Part shown: piece by piece, positions 21,601 to 31,738 of the stretch
How positions within the stretch are numbered: the first letter of the stretch is position 1
Layout of the letters: each line of letters begins with the position of its first letter
Assembly (NCBI RefSeq): GCF_000003195.3
Contig: NC_012873.2
Location: forward strand, 27,846,547 to 27,910,546
Source: Sorghum bicolor
Lineage: Eukaryota; Streptophyta; Magnoliopsida; Poales; Poaceae
Direction: 5' to 3'
DNA: 64,000 nt
Made by a program: the position numbers and the translations under genes
The notes under the pieces: generated by a model
Seen by the model: the letters and a program-made list of their open reading frames with translations, nothing else
The model's database searches: none
Told to the model about the DNA's origin: nothing

Positions 21601-22583
21601 TGGCCCCCGGGTGCCCCCTTGCAAATGAAAGACATAGTCCATGTCTGTTCCGAGCTGTCACAAAATATAATGAGAAGCGTAAGCACAAGTGATGAAACAA
21701 TATTCAAAAAAGGAACAACATGAGAATGGCTTCAGCGAGGATTAACATCTTCTTGGGATAGGTGATGAAATAATGAAACACATCAGATGCAAAGGAAAAG
21801 GCACTTCTTGATTCAGATAATAGCATATGGCAATCCTCACCAAACTGGTTGCTGAAAAGCAGTGCATACACAAGCTTAAAGCCACAACCAGAATTAAACG
21901 ACACTTAGAATAACAACTGTGCTGTAACAGGAACTATTTTATGAACTTTAGCTAATATGATAAGGCATTGCATAAACGAGCCAAAGCATGTCAGCAAAAA
22001 ATATAGTCTCAGCTTGCATTTCACCCTTCCAATTTGCAGCAACATGGTTACAATAAACTATAAAAAATGAGTAACCTGAAACTTTTATTCACATAACAGA
22101 TGTATTATATTTATACCTATGAACATTAGACACTTCTTTGTACTCTGTTCGGCTCCAAAGGAATAATGCATCAAGCATCCAAACAGAGATCATTAAATTA
22201 ACCTCACAAGTGCTACGTGAGAAGAACTTGAGCATGCTTACAAATATATGAGAAAAACTGCATAGCCAGGTGCACTTGGGGAAGGGAGGGGATATTGTGT
22301 GGCCTTACTTGTCATCTGTCTGAGTGGAACGCCGGTGGCTTTCTTGTCCTTGGCTAGCGTCACCTCCATCTTCATCGGCAGGAGGTGTCGCCGTCCTGGA
22401 TGAAGGTGTCCGAAAAAGCGACATCGTCGCCTTGGGTCTGGACATCGTGGAAGGAGGTGTGCGCACCGATGCAGGTGTTACCGTGTTGCACGTAAGTGCC
22501 ATCGCCGCTGCAGGTGTGGGCATGGACGTCGACGCAGGTGTCCCCGTTGCCACTCTCGCCGGTCCCTCCGGAGGGGCCGCCAT
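18647..22583 (-). pseudogene. CACTA transposase-like gene (Transposase_24/Ptta-En-Spm type), at least nine exons, one frameshift
   Basis: On the minus strand I read exons 22583-22309, 21654-21239, ~20765-20515, 20423-20217, 20144-20034, ~19956-19854, 19753-19349, 19060-18962 and 18871-18647, each with GT and AG borders. Exon 1 starts ATG and is Ala/Pro/Thr-rich; its phase fits exon 2, which starts a domain with FGNLITMKSKLGYGARDYLY, like a plant PB1-like domain. Later exons have RTWRDIHEDVKKSI, KGWRSTFSATYRAYTTYDER, LTGDEPNDLELF and NGRWTSQESRNVY, the pattern of Transposase_24 proteins, then a Glu/Arg coiled coil (19349-19500). In the ~19900 exon the LTGDEPNDLELF and NGRWTSQESRN blocks sit in different frames across a T-run, implying a 1 bp loss. 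Likely role: binding transposon ends. The last exon is not found. Family assignments are from memory. Confidence 0.62.
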
Positions 22584-23109
22584 CTTCTTCTGTGTCGAAG
22601 CCCAAAACCCTAACTAGAGCCTGGTGTGTGCGGCTATCTGCTCGATATCCCACCAGATTAGATTAGTGCGTATTGGGAAGGGGAGACACGTAATGTGGGG
22701 AGGTTTCCAAATAATTAGAAGGGGTCCAGGTTTCCATAAACAAGAAGCGGTCCAGATTTTCCCAAATTTCCAAACGATATGGTCCAGGTCGACTAACCAT
22801 TTGATGATATTTTTGAACAAGTTTTGATAAGACTCCAATAAACAAATAGTTAGCTCCACATAAAAAAATGTGCGTCCCTATATATGACATATCTATTTCT
22901 TTATGCTGCTTCCAGACAACGGATGAATTTTAAATAAAAACTTGGTAATTTCAAAAAAAACTTGGAAATTTTTAAAAACTTGATAATTTTTAAAAAAACT
23001 TGGTACACATTTTAAATTCAGAAAACTTATACTGGAACCTTTAAAACGTTATACTTTATATCATTTAAATTTTTATAATTTCAAACTTTTTAAAAAGTCA
23101 TAAACTTTA
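22584..23109. other. Upstream region of the CACTA gene with AT-rich tandem repeats
   Basis: The likely promoter side of the minus-strand gene. From about 22936 to 23003, AACTTGGTAATTT-like units separated by A-runs repeat three to four times. I see no coding sequence. Confidence 0.5.
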
Positions 23110-23826
23110 TTCTAGGACTGGTTTGTGCACCTCGACGCTGATGAGTACCCGCTCGTGAAACCCGATGATGATTCCTCTTCACTACACCTATTGCCGCGAG
23201 CTCGCCATTGTGAGGTCTGCCCTAGCACCGAGGGAATTGGCACCGACCACCAACAAGCGAACCGCAGCATTGTGGAGCCCAACAACGCCCCCATGGCACG
23301 CGCGGCTTCATCGTCACCCAACTTGCTACCACACGGGTTGTTCACCACCCGCCAACGGCTACAATTCGGCCTCCACAATGCTGCCTCAACACACTCCACC
23401 TCGGTTCGCTTTAGTATGGGCAGGCATGAGGACCGCCCGGGGGCTCTCTCGCAGGTTACCATGGATCTGGTGACCACATTGCCGGCCTCTGAAGACTTAG
23501 GATTCTCGCGAGCGCTAGGCCCAAGGCGGTACACTATCGGCACAATGAGGCGACAGTTGGAGGAAGAGCGACGCAGGCAGTTCCCAGTCTTTTACTCTGG
23601 CAACCCTAACTCTGACTCCGACCATTACGATCCCACGTGGCAATGCTTCAACATCCAAGTTGGCGTCGTTGCCATGGATGATGACACCATCGACGACAAC
23701 GGCGCTGATGCCGCAGCAGCGGCAGGAGGCGACAACATGACCCACGAGCAGGACGAGCACCCACTGAACCAGTCAACCCACGCCAAGGCGACCAGGTTGT
23801 GCAACTCATGCAGCTTCAGGAGCTAA
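23110..23826 (+). pseudogene. gag: Captured Tat gag fragment inside the CACTA element
   Basis: The plus-strand frame from about 23125 matches the N-terminal half of the Tat gag at 13982-10830: LQFGLHNAAS versus LPFGLDNAAA, LGPRRYTIGTMRRQLEE versus LGPGRYSITSLRQRFLE, and DSDHYDPTWQCFNI versus TDSYDPTRECCHI. It ends just after MQLQELK, which corresponds to LAQLRELK in the intact gag. No LTR, PBS or protease sequence accompanies it, so it is a fragment. It is open for over 230 residues. Divergence from the nested element shows it came from a different, older family member. Confidence 0.78.
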
Positions 23827-23828
23827 AG

Positions 23829-23884
23829 GGCGAGGGCGAGAAGGGGAGGACATGTGGCGAGGGCGAGAAGGGGAGGACATGTGG
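23829..23884. repeat. 27 bp tandem duplication at the end of the gag fragment
   Basis: GGCGAGGGCGAGAAGGGGAG plus seven bases is repeated exactly twice, immediately after the last gag-like codons. It may mark the capture junction. Confidence 0.85.
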
Positions 23885-24237
23885 CTTTCTAACATAGTTG
23901 TATGTTGAATAAAATATACGGGTAGTAGTAGTGAAAGGTTTTTTAGCATAAGTTTCATAGAGAGGAAAAACAGTAAGAAAAACAGCAAAAAATATTTTAT
24001 CTATCAAAGTAGCAAAAGGCAAAAATGTTAGAAAGGATTTTGGAAAATGAGATTAAAATTTGGAATTTAACAAAATTTGCCCCACGTTGGCTTCGATCCT
24101 AGGAGTTAACGGTTAACACAAAGGCTCAAGTACCACTGAGTTATTGAGACTTGTTTGGTATTGAGCAGCCTTGTTTTTTCTTTTGTATAGATGCAGAGCT
24201 GATTTTATTAAAGTAGATCGGCTGCAATACTTTAGTT
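23885..24237. other. CACTA interior without a recognised gene
   Basis: AT-rich sequence without a reading frame I can support. Confidence 0.5.
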
Positions 24238-24367
24238 TATTACGTGTTTAACGAAGATGACACAATTTGGTTGAAAGTCAATCATGAATTCCTCCTCACA
24301 TGTGAAAGCAACCTCTCCCTCTCTTATTTCTGAAATTCGTTTATTAACATGTGAAAAGCAATTTCTA
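24238..24367 (+). repeat. Left arm of a 130 bp inverted repeat
   Basis: It is the reverse complement of 27056-27185 with one mismatch that I can find (near 24276). A 14 bp direct repeat ATACTTTAGTTTAT ends at 24240, overlapping this arm by 3 bp, and recurs 17 bp outside the right arm at about 27203-27216. Confidence 0.9.
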
Positions 24368-24953
24368 GCGTTATGTTGGTTAGAGATACATGCGGCTCTC
24401 CCCAATGATCGATCACCGTCATCTAAATGAAGTGTGCCTGGCCTGTCGTCTCCTAGAACGAACCCTGCATGCCTTAAGCTCTATGGCTGCATTATTGGGC
24501 CCTCAAGGCCAAGGGACCAACCCCATATAGTATATTAAATATGTTTTCATGTGTTGCACGATGTCATAAATTTTGTGGCACCTAAAGCGACCTACAAAAC
24601 AGATTCAGCTCTACCACTAAAGAGGCTTTTTGAGTCAAAATCAATAAAAGATGATTCACGAATAAAGCTAATTTATACCAAATAGGCTAAAAAATCACGG
24701 GCATTGGCACCGGCACAAGTGCGGATGAGATAAATGTCCATTTCCTTAAAAAAAATAGGTGGCCAAAGTGAATCAAAATTACTTAAGTCAACAAAAATTG
24801 GATCCACGTTTGATATGATTTTTATTGTTTCTATCAATTCTAGTGCCGTAAATGTAAATAAAAAATATTCCTAGAGCAACACACGGGTCTTTGTTTAGTC
24901 TAAAAAAATGCCCAACGAATCTCATAATATGTATGCTTAAAAAAACTTGTCAT
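24368..24953. other. CACTA interior without a recognised gene
   Basis: AT-rich sequence between the left inverted-repeat arm and the small nested element. I see nothing coding. Confidence 0.5.
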
Positions 24954-25843
24954 GTCCAACAGTTTGGCATTTTTTCTTGGCCATTTGTTTGAGTTTGCCA
25001 ACTCTGAAAACCAAATGGGGAGGAGAAAAAAAAGGCATATCCAAGAGTTTTGCAAAATTTACTTTGCATTTACCAAATGTGTGGACCCAGGTGATTATTT
25101 GCCATGAAATTTTTTCTTCGGACGTCGACGCGCGTGCGGTTTTCGTCACGCGGCCTTCTATCGTCGTGCGCTCTGCAAGTTCGGGGCCACCGCCAGTCGT
25201 TCGTGTGGATGTCGCACGCGGTGGTTCTCGGCTGTCGCCAGTAGTTCGTGTCGAAGAAGTGCCTTGGACATTCGTCCACAATCCCTGGTGTTGCCGCCAC
25301 GACCCACATCTGCCGCATCTACGGCCACCGCTTCCGCGCCAGCGACACACTGCTTCGCCACTTGGACACCATACACGCCCACGAGCACGCCAAGTGCATC
25401 GCCCGCATCGACTCCGCCCGCGGAGGCCGCCGCGCGTGCCTCGCCCCCGCATTGTCCCTCAAGGTCTCCAAGTACGAGAAGGCCGTGCGTCGTTGGTGTG
25501 GACATCGCACGCAGTGGAGATCGATCTGCTCGCGTGTGGCCAGTAATGACTGGGAGATCTCCCTCGACTCCTCTTCTATCACGGCAAAAGAACAACGACA
25601 CGGGCAATATATGGCGCGAGGTGGCTCAACAACGAAGGAAACCGCGTGGAGTCCTGGTCACGCGCGGGATCGCCGCGAGAGAAGCGGGCGCACATGTTTG
25701 CCAAGCCGAACACAACTCGCATATATGCCAAGCGGAGCCAAGCATTTGCCAAGTTAACTAAAATGGCAATCCAATTTGCAAAACTGTTGGAGAAGTGTTT
25801 TTTAGATTTTTGGCAAAAAAACAAGAATGCAAAACTGTTGGGA
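24954..25843. mobile_element. Possible small nested element with inverted ends carrying captured sequence
   Basis: GTCCAACAGTTTGGCATTTT at the left end is matched in reverse by AAGAATGCAAAACTGTTGGG at the right, and a second related pair (CCAAGAGTTTTGCAAAATTT at about 25040; TTTGCAAAACTGTTGG at about 25776) lies inside. The arms are imperfect over about 90 bp. The GC-rich centre contrasts with AT-rich ends, as in gene-capturing non-autonomous elements. I could not define a target-site duplication, so the superfamily is open. Confidence 0.45.
25285..25490 (+). pseudogene. Captured host-gene fragment: C2H2 zinc-finger region like plant NYN-domain proteins
   Basis: The frame opened from 25248 includes HICRIYGHRFRASDTLLRH, then HLDTIHAHEHAK and ARIDSARGGRRA, KVSKYEKAV. 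From memory this spacing matches the C2H2 finger and following basic segment of plant NYN-domain putative endonucleases. The second zinc ligand is Tyr instead of Cys (CRIY), so the finger is broken. Only about 65 codons are recognisable. The fragment is flanked by 28 bp imperfect direct repeats (25197-25224 and 25490-25517, 4 mismatches). The host-gene identity is an inference. Confidence 0.5.
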
Positions 25844-26542
25844 CCTACGAGACCTAGTCAAAAAAGTACACATCATTTAGTTGATTTTGTATCGATCCAT
25901 CACTTAGATTTTCTTCCAATCCTTACTGACACGTACCCTGGAACCAGATTAGAATTCAACATATAAAAGAAAAAACACCTAGATTTTATGAAGACATTAT
26001 ACAATAAAAAGAGATTGAAAATTCCAACAACCAACACCCAGATCTCCTATTGACGTGCAAACAAATATCCCAAAAAAGGAACCTGACGAGAGGTTTCCTT
26101 ATGAGCTACGCATGCCAAAAAAAAAGGCCAACGGATCATAACAGCTAAAACTACGACATCTGATAAAAAAACTTACGATACATTTGCCTTCTGAGTTCCG
26201 CACGCCGCTGCCGCTCCTCTCCATTGATCAGACGCTCGGTAATTTTGGTGTGGTTCAATTGTTTCCTGACAAGTCACTACATTGCGGTGATCCAATCGCC
26301 GCTAAATTGCGCGGTCCTCGGCCACTACGACATCACCGACAGCCAAACTCACGTAGCCACGGATGTGACTGCGATGTATACCCAAGCGACGAGTCCACAT
26401 CATGTGTTCCTGGTACCATTCATTTGCCCAATTATATTGCTCTTAATTCCCATTGTCGATGAACGAAAAATAACCCATGTTTAATTTACCTCCAATTTTT
26501 TTCTCTCCATTGGTGCTGCTTGCTGCCTTTGTATATAGGTAG
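25844..26542. other. CACTA interior without a recognised gene
   Basis: Overlapping short frames (26184-26484) show no motif I recognise. No RNA gene or further repeat noticed. Confidence 0.45.
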
Positions 26543-26809
26543 TTTCCTAGCTTCCTAGTTCCTGCCTTCATTGATCAATCTGTTGTTGGGCATTGGCCAT
26601 CGCCAATTGTTGCCGGTGATGCCTCTGTTATTAATCAAGTGCGTGGTGATGCCTCTGTTATTAATCAAGTGCGTGGTGAAGCAGTTCTTGAACCCGATGA
26701 TGCGGTCTTACTTGATGAGGTTGATGACGACGAAGATGACACCTACATTGATGATGGAGTTGTTGCACCAATTGTGGTAGAAAGCATAGAAGATGATTTT
26801 TTTGTTTAA
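26543..26809 (+). pseudogene. Unrecognised exon with acidic C terminus
   Basis: A plus-strand frame of 88 codons, preceded by an acceptor-like ATATAGGTAG and ending TAA, encodes FIDQSVVGHWPSP, two 10-residue repeats, then DDDEDDTYIDDG and EDDFFV. Acidic tails like this occur at the end of plant transposase proteins, but I cannot assign it. It is opposite in strand to the main CACTA gene. It may be the last exon of a decayed second gene. Confidence 0.35.
26618..26677 (+). repeat. 30 bp exact tandem duplication, in frame
   Basis: GATGCCTCTGTTATTAATCA plus ten bases is repeated twice without change, adding ten codons to the frame at 26543-26809. Confidence 0.9.
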
Positions 26810-27055
26810 ATACTTATTTTTGTTCAACTATGATGCGTATTAGCAAGCTGTACAATTTTATGTTTTCTGAAATGTTTATAGATCCACTAATTTACTTATT
26901 CAATTGCGAAACTATGCAGACAGTGATAATAAAATTGTCATGGAAGATGCACACAAGCAGCAGTGCAGTACTATTCAGATGGCAGCATGTGTTTTCTATC
27001 AACCTTCTTAAATATCTGAACTGACTGCAACATAAAACAAAATAAGCATCATCAA

Positions 27056-27185
27056 TAGAAATTGCTTTTCACATGTTAATAAACGAATTTCAGAAATAAG
27101 AGAGGGAGAGGTTGCTTTCACATGTGAGGAGGAATTCATGATTGACGTTCAACCAAATTGTGTCATCTTCGTTAAACACGTAATA
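27056..27185 (-). repeat. Right arm of the 130 bp inverted repeat
   Basis: Reverse complement of 24238-24367. Read on the plus strand it is open (EIREGEVAFTCEEEF), so it may come from a coding exon, but I do not recognise it. The stretch 26810-27055 before it holds no gene that I can support. Confidence 0.9.
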
Positions 27186-27189
27186 GAGA

Positions 27190-27720
27190 AAAATTTAGGA
27201 TACTTTAGTTTATAGCAACACAAAAAAACCGTGGCGATAGTAACATGATATTGCATCCATTTAGGATTGTAGTTACAATAAGTACCTATCAATTGCAACG
27301 CCACAAAAGATTATTACAACCCCAAAAAACCATAGCAATAGCAATACGCTACTGCAACCATTTTAGAATTTTTGTTGTAATAACCACCTAGAAATTGCAA
27401 CTCTATGGTAGACTATTGCAACCTAAAATGACCATGGCAATAGTTACAAGCAAATCCAACCAAATTCAATATAGTTGCAACAACACCAAGTAATTGCAAC
27501 AAAAATCAATACTAATGCAACTCCAAATCACTATAGCAATAACGCCAACTAATCGCAACACAATTCTAAAATGGTTGCAGTAGCACACTCCTATTGCAAC
27601 GACAATCCACACATATTGCAATACATTTAGTTCGTTGCATTATAGGTACATATTGCAACCATTCTACGGGAAGGTTGCAATACGACCCCCCTATGGCAAC
27701 CAAATTAGTGGCCTTGCAGT
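27190..27720. repeat. Right subterminal repeat array of the CACTA element
   Basis: Degenerate TTGCAAC/GTTGCAA and CCATAGCAATAG-type motifs recur in both orientations, mirroring the left array. Confidence 0.78.
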
Positions 27721-27726
27721 TGTGTG

Positions 27727-27754
27727 GCGTGGCATTAGGGGGGAATCCATGTAG
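27727..27754. repeat. Right terminal inverted repeat of the CACTA element
   Basis: It ends GGATTCC..ATGTAGTG; on the opposite strand it begins CACTACATGGATTC. Followed by TTA (27755-27757). Confidence 0.88.
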
Positions 27755-29481
27755 TGTTAACTTGTTGACTTGTGTGAACTTGTTATAACTGTGTTACTCC
27801 GTAAATGAGTGTCCAGTGAGTTACTTATGTTATCAAGCATCCATTCTTTTGTATGCACACCTTCTCATTCACCGAGCATGCAATAGGTGTATCGGACGTG
27901 GCAGCTTCCTTCGATCTGCAAGTGAATCCCGAAGGCCAGGAGGGCAACCCGGAGGTGGAGGTCCAGCAAGTCGGACTCGAGGAGCCCGAAGAAGAGGTTG
28001 AGTGCCCAAGCCACGAGCCAGCCTCGTTCGTGAAAGGCAAGCACCGGAGCATTCTAAGCCTCCCTTTACTTTCGAAAGTTTATTTAATATGTTATATCTA
28101 TTGATGCATTAAGTATAGAAGTTGTGATGAAACCTTTGCTGCACTTTATTCAATCCTTGTCCAGATAATTTACCCTACCTTGGTTGTAGAGTTAGGATCG
28201 GGTAGCAGCTTAGCCATGCTTAATCGGTATAAGTCGGGTGATTTCCTGTCACCTGCGCGATATAGGGTTCTGTCGGATCACGATGGTCTATATGTGCTAT
28301 CGTGGATGGAACCTGATTAAATTTGACTTAAGGCGGGCGGAGTTTTGCAAGGTTGTAGTAGCTCCGTCTGTGGCAGTTAAGGACCGAAACTCGTTCCGAC
28401 CGCGAAGCCGAGTAGTATGACTCAGGCCGGAAGACCAGCAAGTATAAAGTGCGCACTACCGGAGGAAGTGCGGTGTGCGGGGGACCATTAGCGTAAGCCC
28501 AAAGGCAGGTGAGTTAAAATTCCTGACCTCCCTGGCAGAATGGTAGCCCTGGGAGTGCGGCGCTGATCGGAGCCGCGATTCCTGAGTTGTACCAAAGGTG
28601 ACCCGTTGGCTCTCCGACGGGGGATGCTTGGGTGAGTGCTAGGAATAAACCTCCAGCTGGATAGGAATTCGATTCGAATCGCCGTCTCTCCCGGTTAGTG
28701 AGAACTTGACAAAGCAGCGACAAACGTAGCATTCACTAATGAACTTGGTTCATGATAATGATGATAGCAAGGAAGAACTTATGATGAACTTGATATGATT
28801 ATTATTGCTTGTAATAATCAAGTGAAGTGTTTAGCACAGGTGCTAATCTAGTAGTAGGCTAATGGTAAATAAATATGATGCTCTTACAATGTGTTAGTCA
28901 TAATAAAGGCTTATGGCAAAATACTGAGTCAACCAGTTCTACTTTTATATGTTAGCCTTGCATGATCCTTGGTGTCCTTTATGTTTACTAGACGGGTAAG
29001 TCTAGCTTAGTACAATCTCGAACTCAGGGTTTATTCCCACCTGTTGCAGATGACATCTTTTATGACGGCTTCTGCAAGACATGTCTCCACCCCGCTGGGG
29101 ATGAGGACTAACCATTGGGCACGGTTCTCTAACAACTTCGTATCTGATGCTTTTGGAAGGATGATGTAGACTCTGGCAGTAACTCGAACTTAAGAACTGA
29201 ATTTGGAAAGTGTGTGTGTAATTATTTTGCTTCCGCTACTTCAAACAAGTGTTGTAATAACTTAATACTCCGATGTGGTGCCGCTTCGACGGCAATGAAT
29301 GACTATGTAACATTCGCTGTGTTGTGCTGAATTATTACGATCTTGGTTTGTTGCAACTTGGTTTGAAGTCCTTCGTGATTTCAATTGACTACCGGGATTA
29401 TATGGGCTAAAGTTTGGAAACTTGATTGTTTGCCGATCGTTTCTACACTTGAACTCTTATAATTTGGTCGGTTCTGTGACA
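27755..29481 (+). repeat. 5' LTR of the chromovirus, segment 3
   Basis: It continues the LTR from the TTA site and ends TTCTGTGACA at 29481. It aligns with 38970-40737. It lacks about 57 bp present in the 3' LTR near 39594-39650. Short frames here (27816-28104) are open in both LTRs but carry no domain I know. Confidence 0.9.
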
Positions 29482-29482
29482 G

Positions 29483-29500
29483 CTGGCATCGCAGCAAGTT
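29483..29500 (+). other. Primer binding site
   Basis: CTGGCATCGCAGCAAG one base after the LTR is close to the initiator-Met type TGGTATCAGAGC, with a few mismatches. The following 29501-30301 is an untranslated leader with nothing I can call. Confidence 0.65.
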
Positions 29501-30301
29501 CAGCATTATAAATGCAGTGTTTGTGTATTTTAAAAAAAAGTGTTTTTTAAAAATAAAATGGTGTAAATCAATAATTAAGTTATGCCAGTGGTCGAATCCT
29601 CCTTGCCCACATAAGGACTATAGGTGGCTATTTAAGTACTGACTTGGGGGGTTTTATTTATGCATCTCCGGCAGTACTCAGGTATGGATGTGTGATGACC
29701 GCACTATGCTACCCTGTGGTCTAATGGTGGAGGTAGCCTTCATATGTGAATTAGCTACATATGTCGCTAGATTTAAATTATGCAACGTCGCAACTACGCT
29801 CTGGTAAGTGTGAGCTGTGAGAGCATGATCGTCCAAACGGCGGTCTAGGGGAGTGTTCGCGGTGGTTTTCTGGAGAGGTTACATGTCAAAACCATGGAAC
29901 CACGAAAGAAACTTAATTGGGGAGCATTTAATTTCTCGGGTAGCTGTGGTGTCATTGTTTGTGCATGTTGGGCATGTCCAAGCAATGTGCACTTAGTTTA
30001 CTGCTTTCTTGAGTGATATATTGGGAACTGTTGAGCTGGAATGAAGTTTTCTGTAGGTACTCTAACAGCGCACGTGTAAATCGATAGTTATCGTATCGAG
30101 AGACGAATGTATGCCACCGTATATCCGTTAGAATGTTAATTTTCTAAGTTTGTGAGGACGTACGGTTCGTGCATGCATCATGTCGCATTCATACATACAT
30201 TCTGTCTACTCCTTCCCTTACAATGTCGTCCCTTTTTAATTAAATAAATGTTTTTTAAACTAATCCTCTTTTACCCATGGTATTCCTATTCCTTTCCATA
30301 G

Positions 30302-31387
30302 ATGGACGCACCCGCTTCACCCCGTCCCAGTGACACTTTCTTGTGCGAGTTTGGCACTCCTACTCTGCTCTGGAGAGTGTTACAGACTGTCTGGTATACT
30401 GAGCCACCTCAGTATTCCTGGTGGGAGTTGGAGAGCATAGGAGGGATACAGTGGTTTGCTGTGCAGTGACTTGTCCCTCCACATGGGGACAAGCCTGCAT
30501 GGATAGGCTGGACTTGTAGCTCAGATGGGCAGACTCCTTGGGAGGTAGCTCAGGTTGCAGCCCAGACTATCCTGCTCGATATCTGTCAGAGGTGTGGTGA
30601 TGAGCTGATGGGAGGACCAGCGGCCTCCATTCCCCGTGCTGACCCAGCAGCAGCGGAGTGGAAACAGGCTGATGGTTGTGCTTTGGTTCGAGGCAGGGGA
30701 GAGAGAGCTGAGAGTTCTAGTCCTGCTATGAGTGCTATGATGGCTGTGCTCAAGCTGATCAGTCAGCGAGAGAACACCTATGCACAGGTGATGGTGGCTG
30801 TTCATCGAGCTCAGGAGATGCAACAGAAGGCTGAAAAGCGTGCTCGCAAGTTTCGCAAGCAAGCTAGACTCCTAGAGCAAGCTCAGAAGGACCGCAATGA
30901 CTGGGAAGGCATTGCAGAGTACCGTAGGCAGCAGTGGGTGAAGGCCATTAGAGAAAGAGATCATAAGCAGGATCAGGTGAGTCAGTTAGCTAGAGAGAGG
31001 GAGACCATACAGGAGCGCTTGGTGCAGATCACTCGTGAGAGGGACACTGCACTCCGCATGTCGGAGAACAGACGCCGGGCATGGGAGATGCACCGGGTTC
31101 AGTCGCTTGAGCGGGAGAACTATCTACAGGATCAGATTGAGGCTGGTCTTGTGGAGATTCACCGTCTCAACAACTTGCTACACCCTATTCCTCGCCCTAT
31201 ACCCGTGTATCCAGAGGTGGGACCTCAGGTGATTGTGGCCGATGATGATGGTATGGAGGTCGATGGACCAGTAGCGGCTGCACCACCTTTGCACGAGGAC
31301 GTGGAGGACGAGGAGCTTGAGCCGGTTAGCGACGAGGATGGAGAGGCGATCTTCGACGCTGACTCGGACGACGAGCCTGGAGTGTAG
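30302..31387 (+). pseudogene. Extra ORF upstream of gag (coiled-coil protein), one internal stop
   Basis: It starts ATG at 30302 and stays in one frame to TAG at 31387, 362 codons, except for TGA at 30467-30469. The central part (~residues 140-290) is a long, highly charged coiled coil with repeated arginine and glutamate (ERETIQERLVQITRERDTAL). The C terminus is acidic (EDEELEPVSDEDGEAI). An additional ORF before gag has been described in grass chromoviruses such as RIRE3/RIRE8 (from memory); its role is unknown. The frame downstream of the stop is clean. Confidence 0.7.
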
Positions 31388-31738
31388 GGAGTAGTGGGTA
31401 GTGTTATGTGAGAATCTTTTGTAGTATGCCAGTCAGCCATGGTGCTTTTGTAACCATGTTGTAATTCGGAACTTTGACCTTGACTCTTGGCATGTACTGT
31501 AATGGTGTGATAACTTTGTGGCCCCAATGTGTAATCTTGACACCTTCGTTATGTTATGATGATGTTTTCCATTGTGGTGCATATTGCGGATATCTCTGTC
31601 ATGTGTCGGATTGGTGATGTTGTTTTGTGGAATTGAATTATTGTGCCTTTCTGTAAAGCTATTCTCTTGAATACTTTCAGGCATACATATAAGTTCTTCT
31701 GCGGCAAATCTTGTCATCATCAATGCTCACTGACTATG
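31388..31738. other. Spacer between extra ORF and gag
   Basis: 351 bp, no coding sequence that I can support. It presumably holds the start-selection signals for gag. Confidence 0.5.

Larger units (their letters stand above)
16598..27754 (-). mobile_element. CACTA (En/Spm-type) DNA transposon, 11.2 kb, carrying captured sequences
   Basis: It is bounded by inverted ends CACTACAAGG and CCATGTAGTG and a TTA duplication, with arrays of short subterminal repeats inside both ends. The main gene (18647-22583) is on the minus strand and resembles the plant Transposase_24 group; I find no intact Transposase_21-type (TnpD) catalytic gene, so it is likely non-autonomous or decayed. The right half contains a gag fragment, a small nested element with zinc-finger sequence, a near-perfect 130 bp inverted repeat and an acidic C-terminal exon. 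Confidence 0.88.

Noticed and set aside
16598..27754. A host gene hidden in the 11 kb insert between LTR parts
   Set aside because: The ends, TTA duplication and subterminal repeats show it is a CACTA element; the gene-like parts are transposase or captured fragments.
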